Source: Pseudoxanthomonas dokdonensis (GTDB lineage: Bacteria; Pseudomonadota; Gammaproteobacteria; Xanthomonadales; Xanthomonadaceae). Taken from it: DNA of 64,000 nucleotides. The stretch is taken from NCBI RefSeq assembly GCF_001431405.1, contig NZ_LDJL01000006.1:23177-87176 (forward strand), given 5' to 3'. Under the pieces are notes generated by a model. It searched no databases. It saw only the letters and a list, made by a program, of their open reading frames with translations, and was not told the origin of the DNA. The translations under genes and the position numbers were made by a program. Positions within the stretch are counted from its first letter, which is position 1. The number at the start of each line of letters is the position of its first letter. Below, piece after piece: positions 53,489-61,918 of the stretch.

Positions 53489-53497
53489 AAAACGAAT

Positions 53498-53511
53498 GAA
53501 AATTCTATTTC
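53498..53511. promoter_or_regulatory. IolR-type site near the iolG transcription start
   Basis: GAAAATTCTATTTC fits GNAA-N6-TTNC with near dyad symmetry at its ends (GAAA/TTTC). It starts 29 bp after the first site. Confidence 0.65.
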
Positions 53512-53536
53512 TGGAACGGCGACTCAGGAGCCTATT

Positions 53537-54523
53537 GTGGAACGAATCGATGTCGCACTGATCGGCTGCGGGCGCATGGGCCAGATACACGGTTCCAACG
53601 CCGCCAACCACCCTGGCCTGCGATTGAAGTACGTGGTGGATCCACGCCAGCAAGCCCATGCCGGCCTTTGTAGCCGCCATTCGGCACAGGCGGTGGAGCT
53701 GGAGACCGCGCTGGCCGACCCGTCGGTGAGAGGGGTACTTGTCTGCAGCTCCACCGATCAGCACCTGACACACGCGCTTGCTGCGGTGGATGCGGGCAAA
53801 ACGGTGTTTTGCGAGAAGCCGATTGATCTGGATCTGGACAAAGTGCTGGCGGCACAGTCCCGCTTCCGGAGCGCATCCTTCCAACTGGGTTTCAACCGGC
53901 GTTTCGACCCTCATTTCCTCGCGCTCAAGCACAAGCTGGAGGCCGGCGTCATCGGGCCGTTGGAAAGCCTGCACTTGATCAATCACGACCCGGAGGCGCC
54001 ACCGGCAGGGTTCATCCCGACCAGCGGCGGGCTGTTCAAGGACTTCACCATCCATGATCTGGATCTGGCGCGCTGGCTGCTGGGCGAAGAGCCGGCCCAG
54101 CTGTACACGTCCGCCAGCTGCCTGGTCGATCCGGAAATCGGCAGGCTGGGCGACGTTGACACGGCACGGACCGTGATCAAAACCGGCTCCGGCCGTTTGT
54201 GCGTCATATCCAACACACGCCGCAGCGGCTACGGCTATGACCAGCGCATAGAAGCCTTTGGCCCACGTGGCATGCTGGCCGCTGGCAACAGCCAATTGAA
54301 CACGGTCCAGTCAATGACCGAAAACGGTATTACAAGTGCCCCTATCCAACCCGGATTCGCAGATCGATACCGGGATGGCTACCGGGCCCAGATCGACCAT
54401 TTTGCCGAGGTCGTGCATGGTCGAGCCACCCCCAGCGTGGGCTACGCAGATGGCGTTGCCGCCCTCATCCTTGCCGAGGCGTGCGCCGAGTCGGTGCGCC
54501 GCGGTTCCGTCGTCAAACTGTGA
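53537..54523 (+). CDS. iolG: myo-Inositol 2-dehydrogenase-like oxidoreductase (first copy)
   Basis: A 328-residue Gfo/Idh/MocA-family NAD-dependent enzyme oxidising myo-inositol or an isomer to the inosose. Rossmann motif GCGRMGQIH, catalytic Lys in FCEKPIDLDL and the Asp/His pair in GGLFKDFTIHDLDLARWLL. The start is a GTG with AGGAG six bases upstream; longer frames are not needed. It forms an operon with a second, closely similar copy 9 bp downstream and is divergent from iolR. Confidence 0.9.
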   Translation: MERIDVALIGCGRMGQIHGSNAANHPGLRLKYVVDPRQQAHAGLCSRHSAQAVELETALADPSVRGVLVCSSTDQHLTHALAAVDAGKTVFCEKPIDLDLDKVLAAQSRFRSASFQLGFNRRFDPHFLALKHKLEAGVIGPLESLHLINHDPEAPPAGFIPTSGGLFKDFTIHDLDLARWLLGEEPAQLYTSASCLVDPEIGRLGDVDTARTVIKTGSGRLCVISNTRRSGYGYDQRIEAFGPRGMLAAGNSQLNTVQSMTENGITSAPIQPGFADRYRDGYRAQIDHFAEVVHGRATPSVGYADGVAALILAEACAESVRRGSVVKL

Positions 54524-54532
54524 GAGATCCCT

Positions 54533-55510
54533 ATGCACAAAGTAGCCCTGATAGGTGCCGGACGAATCGGCCGTATCCATGCCCGCAATGCCGCGATGCA
54601 CCCCGCCATCGAGCTGGCCGCCATCGTCGACCCGTTCGCCGATGCGGCGCAGGCATTGGCCCATGAATGGAACAGCACGGTCAGCAGCCTGGAGCAGGCC
54701 CTGCAAGACCCCGCAATCAACGGCGTCATCATCGCCAGTTCAACCGACACCCATCTGGAGTACAGCGTGCGCGCTGCCGCCGCTGGCAAGGCAATCTTCT
54801 GTGAAAAGCCCATCGACCAGGATCTGGCGCGCGCGCGCGGCGCTGCCGATGCCCTGTCCGGCGCGCACATGCTCTTGGCCTTCAACCGCCGCTTCGACCC
54901 CAACTTCCTGGCATTGAAGGCGCGTCTGGACAGCGGTGCTATCGGCCAGTTGGAAAGCCTGCAGATAACCTCCAACGACCCGGCTCCACCGCCGCCCGCC
55001 TATGTCGCCGTATCCGGCGGGCTGTTCAAGGACATGGCCATCCATGATTTCGACATGGCGCGTTGGTTGCTGGCTGAAGAACCCATCGAGGTATTCGCCG
55101 TTGGCAGCTGCCTGGTAGATCCGGAAATCGGCAAGCTGGGCGACGTCGATACCGCGCGCACGCTGCTGCGCACCGGCTCGGGCCGGCTATGCGTCATCTC
55201 CAATAGTCGCCGCTCCGGCTTCGGCTACGACCAGCGCATTGAAGCGTATGCCTCGCAGGGCATGGTGCGCGCCGACAACGTCACCGAGAGCACGGTGCAG
55301 GTATGGAGCGAGTCGGGCGCAGCCGCCGACCGTTTCCAGAACTTCTTTCTGGATCGCTACGCCGAGGCCTACCGCCGGGAAATGGATCACTTCGCCGACA
55401 TGCTGGGTGGTGCCAAGGCCACGGTCAGCTACAACGACGGCGTCGCCGCATTGATGCTGGCCGAGGCCGCCGCCGAGTCGGTTCGCAGCGGACAACCGGT
55501 TCGCCTGTAG
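54533..55510 (+). CDS. iolG: myo-Inositol 2-dehydrogenase-like oxidoreductase (second copy)
   Basis: A 325-residue Gfo/Idh/MocA enzyme, clearly a paralogue of the preceding gene: GAGRIGRIHARN, FCEKPIDQDL, FNRRFDPNFLALK, GGLFKDMAIHDFDMARWLL and CLVDPEIGKLGDVDTARTLL repeat the same blocks. The cofactor loop here is GAGRIG, the more usual IolG form. One of the two probably handles another stereoisomer (scyllo- or D-chiro-inositol); which one cannot be told by eye. It ends in front of a hairpin and converges on the phytase gene. Confidence 0.9.
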   Translation: MHKVALIGAGRIGRIHARNAAMHPAIELAAIVDPFADAAQALAHEWNSTVSSLEQALQDPAINGVIIASSTDTHLEYSVRAAAAGKAIFCEKPIDQDLARARGAADALSGAHMLLAFNRRFDPNFLALKARLDSGAIGQLESLQITSNDPAPPPPAYVAVSGGLFKDMAIHDFDMARWLLAEEPIEVFAVGSCLVDPEIGKLGDVDTARTLLRTGSGRLCVISNSRRSGFGYDQRIEAYASQGMVRADNVTESTVQVWSESGAAADRFQNFFLDRYAEAYRREMDHFADMLGGAKATVSYNDGVAALMLAEAAAESVRSGQPVRL

Positions 55511-55533
55511 CGCCCGTCCCGGGCATGTTGCAT

Positions 55534-55565
55534 GCGGCAAAGGCGACAACTTGCGTCTTTGCCGC
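55534..55565. terminator. Hairpin between convergent iolG and phytase genes
   Basis: GCGGCAAAG (55534-55542) pairs with CTTTGCCGC (55557-55565) with partial extension inward. There is no U-run, but its place between convergent genes suggests a shared 3' end. Confidence 0.5.
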
Positions 55566-55583
55566 CTGGAAGCGCGAAGCCGT

Positions 55584-56885
55584 CTAGTGTTGCCCTGGCT
55601 GCACCAGCTTTGCCCGGACCATTGCCTCGAAATCCGACAGGGGGCACGGGGTGGCACAACCTGGAATCGGCAGGAATTCAAGCGCAGGGGCATTGGTCTG
55701 GCTCAACGGTTGCAGTTCGCGTACCTGGTCCATGGTCTGTGCCCGGTAGAAAGCACGCACGTAGCGACGACCCGATTGATCGGCCAGAACCTCGAACCCC
55801 AGCGCGCCCGCTGGCGGCGGATCATCACGGGGATAACCGGTGACCTGCCAGTGCAGATCCAGGAATCCCCCCAGATCGGCAATGTTGGTGTCATGCCCCA
55901 CCAGCACCGTCAACCTGGGCCCCTGCAACAAGGCATCGAGCATGCGCGAAGCCAGGGGTGACGCAGCGCGCGCGGCGACATAGGGTGCCCTGCCCTCGTA
56001 ATAGAACTTGAGGCTGTGGAATTCCAGAAGTTCAGCGATCTGTTCGCGACTGAGTCTGCCCCATGCCACGTCTTCCATCGGCATGCCTTCCAGGTACTCA
56101 AGCAGGAACGTCTGGCTGATGGTCGATGCCAGGCCGAACGGGTCGCCGACGTCAGGACGATCCCCTTCGTTGCGCACCAGTCCGGTCGGCATCCGGGCAA
56201 GGTCACAACCGCTGGCCTTGCGCGTTTCGCTGCATCCCAGGGCGGTATTGAGCAGAGCAAAACGCCGGGCGTTGGCCTTCACTTCCGCCTGCAAGCCGCC
56301 TGGCGGCTCGAGGGCTGCCACTGCGCGCATCGCCTCATCCGCATCGATTGCCATCGCACCGGCAGCGGCACCGAAAGGATGGAAGTCGACGTCATCGTCC
56401 GCACTGGCGGGAAACCGCAACTCTATTGAACAGCCCGGCAGCATTCCTTCCACCAGCGCGCGTGCCGTGTCCTGGGTGCGCGACTTGCTGCTGGCCGCGA
56501 TCTCGACATCGCCCGTGGCGGGACAGCCTGTTGCTGGGAGCAGGCCACGCTGGGCCCAGTAGCCACGGTCCCACTGGCCCAACAGGCGCACCGCGGCGTA
56601 GCCGTGCGGGGTCAGCTCGCCGTAGTCCACTGACCACGTCGGCCAGGGCTTGTCATGCATGTTGGCGGGCGCGACCTTTGCCTTGGTGGGTGGACGTACC
56701 CCGTGGCGCATCAACATCACCGACCGTTCCAGCCGCAACGGGGAGGTGTTGCCAGCGGCAGGATCATGGCCGGGCGATCGCGACGAGGGCGGCGGGCCGC
56801 CAGCAGTGCATCCGGACATCCATACCAGGGATGCCAGCAGCGCCGACAGGCGGACACGAACAGGCGACGGACAGGTGGACGGCAT
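55584..56885 (-). CDS. Histidine-acid phytase, lipoprotein (AppA-like)
   Basis: A 433-residue histidine acid phosphatase releasing phosphate from phytate or other phosphate esters. The signal ends in a lipobox (WMSGC, Cys26), so the enzyme is probably membrane-anchored facing the periplasm or outside. The active site is RHGVRPP (His61), and the proton donor is the HD pair in VGHDTNIADLGG (His331-Asp332), the HDTN form typical of AppA phytases. The ATG at 56885 has GAGGAA upstream; the open frame beyond it is antisense to the receptor gene. It is convergent with iolG and downstream of a receptor gene ended by its own terminator. Confidence 0.88.
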   Translation of the reverse strand: MPSTCPSPVRVRLSALLASLVWMSGCTAGGPPPSSRSPGHDPAAGNTSPLRLERSVMLMRHGVRPPTKAKVAPANMHDKPWPTWSVDYGELTPHGYAAVRLLGQWDRGYWAQRGLLPATGCPATGDVEIAASSKSRTQDTARALVEGMLPGCSIELRFPASADDDVDFHPFGAAAGAMAIDADEAMRAVAALEPPGGLQAEVKANARRFALLNTALGCSETRKASGCDLARMPTGLVRNEGDRPDVGDPFGLASTISQTFLLEYLEGMPMEDVAWGRLSREQIAELLEFHSLKFYYEGRAPYVAARAASPLASRMLDALLQGPRLTVLVGHDTNIADLGGFLDLHWQVTGYPRDDPPPAGALGFEVLADQSGRRYVRAFYRAQTMDQVRELQPLSQTNAPALEFLPIPGCATPCPLSDFEAMVRAKLVQPGQH

Positions 56886-57027
56886 GGTATTTCCTCGACA
56901 GTGGCGCGTGGGCGCCGGCTGAACCGGTGACGCTGCATTCCTGACAGCCAGCGTCCGGGGCGGATGGATGCGACGGCACGGCAATCGCACTGGCCTGAAT
57001 GGCAGCAAGCGCAGCGTTGCCCGTTCG

Positions 57028-57060
57028 AAAAAGATGCGGCGACCATCCCGGGTCGCCGCA
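57028..57060 (-). terminator. Intrinsic terminator of the large TonB receptor gene
   Basis: A perfect 10-bp stem, TGCGGCGACC (57035-57044) with GGTCGCCGCA (57051-57060), is followed on the minus strand by TCTTTTTC. It starts 18 bp past the receptor stop, so the phytase gene downstream needs its own promoter in 56886-57027. Confidence 0.85.
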
Positions 57061-57078
57061 ATCCACTCACCCTGATGC

Positions 57079-59655
57079 TCAGAACTTGTATTGCAGGCCC
57101 GTGCGCACGGTATATCCGTAGATCTCCTTCTCGCCCATCCGGTTGCGATAGCCGACATACGTGCGCATTGCTTCGTCGTTGAGATTGCTGCCTTCCAGGA
57201 ACACGGTGAGGTTGGAGGTGCACGCGTAGCTGACCCGCGCATCCCACTGGCCGTAATCATCCTGATAGATGTCAGCGTCGGGGTCGTCCTCGCTTGCCTC
57301 GTTCAATGCGGCGGATCGATACGTGTAGCCAATGCGCGCGGACAATCCGTACTTCTCGTAGCTGATCTGGGCAGACGCAACACGGTCGGACTGGTTGAGC
57401 AGTGGCACCTTGTCGTCGCGGCTGGGCAGCCCTTCGGCCTCCGAATCAACAAAGGTTACGTTTCCACTGACGCTGAATCCATCGAATGGCGATGGCAGGA
57501 AGCTCAGCTCGTACTGTGCATTGAGCTCCAAGCCCTTGACCGTGGCGCTTTCGGCGTTGGTCCAGGAACCCACTTCAGCATTGATCAGGTCCAGTCCGCC
57601 GAAGTTTCCGTCCTGGCCATCCAGGGTCACCTCATAGATTGGATTATCGATCTGCTTGTAGAACACGGCTGCCGATACGACGCCTCGGTTGCCCACATAG
57701 AACTCCGTGGCCAGGTCGAAGTTGTTTGAATAAAGCGGCTTCAGGTTGGGATTGCCCTGGGTCACCGCTGGTTCGTCGTCGGCGGCGTCCTCGATCTCGG
57801 TGAATGGTGCCAGCGATTCATAGTTGGGGCGGCCGATGGCACGTGTGGCGGCGGCGCGGATGACCACATTCTCACTGACGTCGTAACGCACGTTGATGCC
57901 CGGGAACCAGTCGGTGTAGCTGCGACCGCCAAAGCTGTTGAACGGCTGGTCCAGCGTGCTTACCCCCAGTTCAAAGCTGTTGGCGGCGTACTGCCCCTCG
58001 GTGCGCTCCATGCGCACGCCGGGGATTACCATGAAGTCACCGAAGCGCAGGCGCCCCATCACATAGGCGGCGTAGATCTTTTCATTGATGCGGTAGTCGC
58101 CGGCCAGACTGGTGCTGAGGGTGCCATCCATGTCCTCCTCGAATTCGTCGGGATGGTTGTTGAAGTAGTCGTCGGCGGCTGGACCATTGATTGTCGGACC
58201 AAAGGGATAGCGGCCATGGAATATGCTGCCGATGTTGCCGCCTGCCACGTCGGCCAAGGTCAGCGGACCACCGGCATATTCCCAGGCCTCGCCGTTACCG
58301 TCGTTGGTCTTCTTGCGATCCAGATACTTGGCGCCGAACTGCAGATCCGAACCATCGCCAACGGCCATCGGCATCATGTAATCGATGCGCGCCTGGTACA
58401 GGTCCTCCACCGCATGGCGCGATTCGGGCTCGTAGAAATCAGGCTCGTACAAGCTGCTGTCATAGACGGCATCGTTGTCAGGGGTGACCGTATAGCTGTC
58501 GCTGCCCAACTGATACTGGCCGGTCACGTCCCCTTGAACAAAGCCCCACTCGTCACGATGCGGGTCGCGCTTGTTGGCACGGGAGTAGGTGAGCTCGAAA
58601 TTCAGCTTGCTCTCATCGAACTTGAACTCCGCGCCTGCCGACGTGGTGAAGGTGCTGGTGTCTTCCTCGCGTGTTCGCAGCGCACGGAATGCCTCGCCAT
58701 CGGTGAAGGTGCCGGAGCTGGCGTCGGCGGGCGTGATACCGTCCTCGTCGAATTCGATACCATAGCGATCACGGGTTTCCGAATCCTGGTATTTCGAGTA
58801 CACGAAACGCAGGAACGCCTTGGTGTCTTCGTTCGGACGCCAATCGAAGTTGGCGACCGCGCCGCTGCGCTGGCGGTGCGTGTTGTACTGGCGCAGATCA
58901 ATGCCCTCGGGGACGATCTGTCCATCGACGTCGATCCAGTCGCCGGTGTTCTGCACATTCTGTGTACCCAGCTTGCGGTCCGAATAGTTGATTGCCACGA
59001 CCGCGCCAAATTGATCATCGGCACCAAACCTGCCGCCAAGCGATCCATCGAACTCATACGGGTGTTCGCCGCTCAGGTCGTTATACCCATAGGCCGCGCT
59101 GGCAGTGCCGAACGTTCCTTCACGGTCGAAAGCGCTGAGCGTCTCGATATTGACCTGGCCGGCGATGGCATTGGCATCCATGTCCGGGGTCAATGTCTTG
59201 GATACGGTCACCGCGCCAATCAGGCCCGACGGGATGTCATCCAGCTTTACCTGACGACCGTCCGGCTCCGGAGCCGGCGAGGTCTGTCCGTTGAGGGTGA
59301 CATTGAGCAGATCCGGCGAGACGCCACGAACGGTCAGATAGCGTCCTTCGCCCTGATCGTTGACGGTACTGATGCCGGGCAGCCGCCGCACTGATTCGGC
59401 GACGTTCTGATCCGGCAGCTTGCCGACATCGTCGGCGCGGATCGCATCGACTTGCCCGTCGGCATAACGCTTGTCGTCGATGGCCAAGCGATCGGCAGCG
59501 CGCCGCCCGGTGACCGAAACGGTTTCCAGCTCGGTGACGTCCGTGGACCTGGCCGGTGCCGGCGGTTCGGTTTCCTGGGCCAGCGAGTAGCCAGGAACGA
59601 TGGCGAGATTGCTCAAAATGAAGGCTGTCAGCACATTTCGGTGAATCATCCGCAT
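57079..59655 (-). CDS. TonB-dependent receptor, Xanthomonas/Caulobacter type
   Basis: An 858-residue receptor of the TIGR01782 (TonB-Xanth-Caul) type: signal peptide to about residue 26, TonB box ELETVSVTGRR, plug (DDVGKLPDQNVAESVRRLPGISTVNDQGEGRYLTVRGVSPDLLNVTLNGQ) and a barrel ending VRTGLQYKF. Such receptors usually take up sugars or plant-derived compounds, not siderophores. It is divergent from the beta-propeller phytase gene, and two IolR-type sites lie in the shared control region, so phytate or its breakdown products is the proposed cargo. GGAGGG lies upstream of the ATG. Confidence 0.93.
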   Translation of the reverse strand: MRMIHRNVLTAFILSNLAIVPGYSLAQETEPPAPARSTDVTELETVSVTGRRAADRLAIDDKRYADGQVDAIRADDVGKLPDQNVAESVRRLPGISTVNDQGEGRYLTVRGVSPDLLNVTLNGQTSPAPEPDGRQVKLDDIPSGLIGAVTVSKTLTPDMDANAIAGQVNIETLSAFDREGTFGTASAAYGYNDLSGEHPYEFDGSLGGRFGADDQFGAVVAINYSDRKLGTQNVQNTGDWIDVDGQIVPEGIDLRQYNTHRQRSGAVANFDWRPNEDTKAFLRFVYSKYQDSETRDRYGIEFDEDGITPADASSGTFTDGEAFRALRTREEDTSTFTTSAGAEFKFDESKLNFELTYSRANKRDPHRDEWGFVQGDVTGQYQLGSDSYTVTPDNDAVYDSSLYEPDFYEPESRHAVEDLYQARIDYMMPMAVGDGSDLQFGAKYLDRKKTNDGNGEAWEYAGGPLTLADVAGGNIGSIFHGRYPFGPTINGPAADDYFNNHPDEFEEDMDGTLSTSLAGDYRINEKIYAAYVMGRLRFGDFMVIPGVRMERTEGQYAANSFELGVSTLDQPFNSFGGRSYTDWFPGINVRYDVSENVVIRAAATRAIGRPNYESLAPFTEIEDAADDEPAVTQGNPNLKPLYSNNFDLATEFYVGNRGVVSAAVFYKQIDNPIYEVTLDGQDGNFGGLDLINAEVGSWTNAESATVKGLELNAQYELSFLPSPFDGFSVSGNVTFVDSEAEGLPSRDDKVPLLNQSDRVASAQISYEKYGLSARIGYTYRSAALNEASEDDPDADIYQDDYGQWDARVSYACTSNLTVFLEGSNLNDEAMRTYVGYRNRMGEKEIYGYTVRTGLQYKF

Positions 59656-59729
59656 TGTCTAGTCCCTCCCGAGGACGTCTTCCAGCGGCAGGCGGATACG
59701 CCATGCCGGATGGATTGAACGGGAGGTTA

Positions 59730-59743
59730 CGAACAAATGTTCC
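59730..59743. promoter_or_regulatory. IolR-type site in the receptor/phytase control region, proximal
   Basis: On the minus strand GGAACATTTGTTCG matches GGAA-N6-TTCC at seven of eight fixed positions and is nearly symmetric (GAACAAATGTTC). It precedes a weak minus-strand -10 (TAACCT). Confidence 0.5.
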
Positions 59744-59759
59744 AATTTGCAACCGATTT

Positions 59760-59773
59760 GGAATTTCTCTTGC
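59760..59773. promoter_or_regulatory. IolR-type site in the receptor/phytase control region, distal
   Basis: GGAATTTCTCTTGC fits GNAA-N6-TTNC. It starts 30 bp from the neighbouring site, almost the same spacing as the pairs at iolC and iolG. Confidence 0.5.
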
Positions 59774-59860
59774 AAAATTGTCGTTGCTATGTGATGTTGA
59801 AGCCACACCCCTGCATCGCCTGCGTGACGGGCACTTATATAAAAGGTATGGAGGATCCAG

Positions 59861-61918
59861 ATGAGAGCCGGACACTCGTCCAAGCGCGGCACAGCCTTGA
59901 GCATCGCAGTTCTTCTTTGCTGTTGCATGACAGCTTCCGCCGCCGACCAGGCCGCGCCGGTACTGGCGGCCACTCTGCAAACACAGCCGACGGTCTCCGG
60001 CGAAGCCAACGCGGCCGTGCTGGTGCACGCCGGCAGACAGTCGCACATCGTGGCTACCGCGGGGCTTGGCGGATTGGAAGTCTATTCGCAGGATGGTCAG
60101 CTGCTCGGCAGCCAGCCGGCCGGTGAAGTCGCCGACATCGACGTGGCCTACCAGGTGCCGCTTGGCAATACGGCGGCGACCATACTGGCCGCCATCGACA
60201 CCACCAGCAACAGTCTCCGGCTTTTCAGCATGGAGGGCGCCAAACTCAGGGAAGTGGGTGCGCGGCCATTGCCGCTTGGTTTCGCGGCCGAAGGCATTTG
60301 CCTGTTCCGCAATCCGCTTGACCGTACGTTGTATGCGTTCGCCGTGGGTGACGGGGGCGAGATCGACCAGCAGCTGGTTTTCGCGACCGCCGATGGCAAG
60401 CTCGATGCACGCCAGGTGCGCCGTATCAATGTCCCCTCTCCGCTGAAACAATGCGTGGCTGACGTTCACGGCCAGGTCTATGCGTCCGAAGAGTCTGTCG
60501 GCATCTGGCGCTTCAACGCCGATCCCGAGGCTGATGTTTCGCCCAGGCTGATCGACAGCAGGGGACTGGGACATATCACCGACGAGGTCTCCGGCATTGC
60601 CCTGTACGACGGTGGCGCCGGCAGCCGCTGGCTGATCGCCAGCGATGCATCGTCAGGTCATCTCAACCTGTATGACCGCGACCAGGACGATGCCTATCTG
60701 GGGCGCGTGCAGGTCGCCGCCGACAGCGGTGGAGAAGCCATCGGCGAGCCCGGACTGCTGTATGTGAGCAACCAGCCAACTGGCAGGATGTTCCCACATG
60801 GCGTGTTGCTGGTCACCGACGAAGACGCAGCCAATACCAAGGCGGTATCCATCGCGCAGTTGGCCAACGCATTGGCGCTTGACCCCGGTAAGCCAGCCTC
60901 CAGCCAACCGTTGCCGTCGTCCACGGTGGCGGCGGTGATGGCAACTGTCGAAACCACGCCCGCCAACAGCTATGGCGACGCGGCCGACGACCCGGCCATC
61001 TGGGCCAACCGTGCCGATCCCTCCGCCAGCCTGGTCATCGCCACCGACAAGAAGGCCGGGATGTACGTCTACGACATGCATGGCAAGGTCCTGCAGTTCC
61101 TGCCCGATGGCAAGGTCAACAACGTGGACCTGCGCGAGGATTTCGACCTGGCTGGGGAAAAAGTGGTGCTGGTCACCGCCAGCAACCGCACCGACAAAAC
61201 CATCGCGATCTACCGCTTGGACACTGCCGCCGGCAAATTGGTGGACGTCGCCGACGGCCCACAACCTACCGGCCTGGGCGATCCGTACGGGCTGTGCATG
61301 TACCGTGATGCCAGTGGCAAGACATTCGTCTTCATCAACGGCGACGATACCCGCAAACGGCAGTGGGAGCTGGTTGCCGGAACCAATGGCAAGGTACGCG
61401 CACAGCTGGTTCGCGACATGACCTTCGATTCCCAGACAGAGGGCTGCGTGGCCGATGACGTGACCGGCAAGCTGTACGTGAACGAGGAGGATGTGGCGCT
61501 CTGGCAACTGTCAGCCGACGCCAGCGGCGGCAATCACAAAGTGGCCATACAGCGCGTGGAAGACAACCCGGCCATCAAAGACGACCTCGAAGGCATGGGC
61601 ATCTACGATCTGGGCGGCGGGCGCGGCTACATCGTCGTCTCCAGCCAGGGCAATGACACCTATGCGGTGTTTCGTCGCGAGGGCGACCACGCCTACCTGG
61701 GCTCTTTCGCGGTAGTCGCCAACCCCGCACTGGGGATTGACGGCATCTCGGAAACCGATGGCCTGGACGTCAGTAGCGCCAATCTGGGGCCGGGTTTCGA
61801 ACACGGGGCGATGGTGGCCCAGGACGGGCGCAACGTGATGCCGACCGAAAACCAGAACTACAAGATCGTGCCATGGCAGGTCATCGCCAAAGCCTTGAAT
61901 CTCGAAATGCGCGAATAA
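59861..61918 (+). CDS. Two-domain beta-propeller phytase
   Basis: A 685-residue exported phytase. After the signal peptide (LSIAVLLCCCMTASAADQ) comes an N-terminal propeller-like half (residues about 35-340) and a complete C-terminal beta-propeller phytase domain (about 355-680) with SYGDAADDPAIWANRADPS, VIATDKKAG, MYVYDMHG, TEGCVADDVTGKLYVNEED and EGMGIYD, which place the Ca2+- and phosphate-binding acidic residues. Two-domain forms are known; the N-terminal half usually boosts release of lower inositol phosphates. GGAGG lies six bases before the ATG. The gene is divergent from the receptor gene. Confidence 0.93.
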   Translation: MRAGHSSKRGTALSIAVLLCCCMTASAADQAAPVLAATLQTQPTVSGEANAAVLVHAGRQSHIVATAGLGGLEVYSQDGQLLGSQPAGEVADIDVAYQVPLGNTAATILAAIDTTSNSLRLFSMEGAKLREVGARPLPLGFAAEGICLFRNPLDRTLYAFAVGDGGEIDQQLVFATADGKLDARQVRRINVPSPLKQCVADVHGQVYASEESVGIWRFNADPEADVSPRLIDSRGLGHITDEVSGIALYDGGAGSRWLIASDASSGHLNLYDRDQDDAYLGRVQVAADSGGEAIGEPGLLYVSNQPTGRMFPHGVLLVTDEDAANTKAVSIAQLANALALDPGKPASSQPLPSSTVAAVMATVETTPANSYGDAADDPAIWANRADPSASLVIATDKKAGMYVYDMHGKVLQFLPDGKVNNVDLREDFDLAGEKVVLVTASNRTDKTIAIYRLDTAAGKLVDVADGPQPTGLGDPYGLCMYRDASGKTFVFINGDDTRKRQWELVAGTNGKVRAQLVRDMTFDSQTEGCVADDVTGKLYVNEEDVALWQLSADASGGNHKVAIQRVEDNPAIKDDLEGMGIYDLGGGRGYIVVSSQGNDTYAVFRREGDHAYLGSFAVVANPALGIDGISETDGLDVSSANLGPGFEHGAMVAQDGRNVMPTENQNYKIVPWQVIAKALNLEMRE

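Larger units (their letters stand above)
53462..53490 (+). promoter_or_regulatory. Promoter of the iolG pair
   Basis: -35 TTGCTT (53462-53467), a 17-bp spacer and -10 TATAAA (53485-53490), about 47 bp before the GTG start of the first dehydrogenase gene. An operator-like site fills the spacer exactly and another lies just past the expected start of transcription. Confidence 0.65.

Noticed and set aside
56886..57027. An IolR-type site before the histidine-acid phytase
   Set aside because: I searched the gap for GNAA-N6-TTNC and found no match, so control of this gene by IolR is not supported by sequence.
55584..57260. A longer start for the histidine-acid phytase (558 codons)
   Set aside because: The extra 125 codons overlap the receptor gene and its terminator. 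The ATG at 56885 has GAGGAA and begins a proper lipoprotein signal.
59774..59860. A sigma-70 promoter TATAAA directly before the beta-propeller phytase
   Set aside because: TATAAA at 59838 lies too close to the start codon to leave room for a ribosome site, and no -35 fits. The true promoter is probably further upstream.
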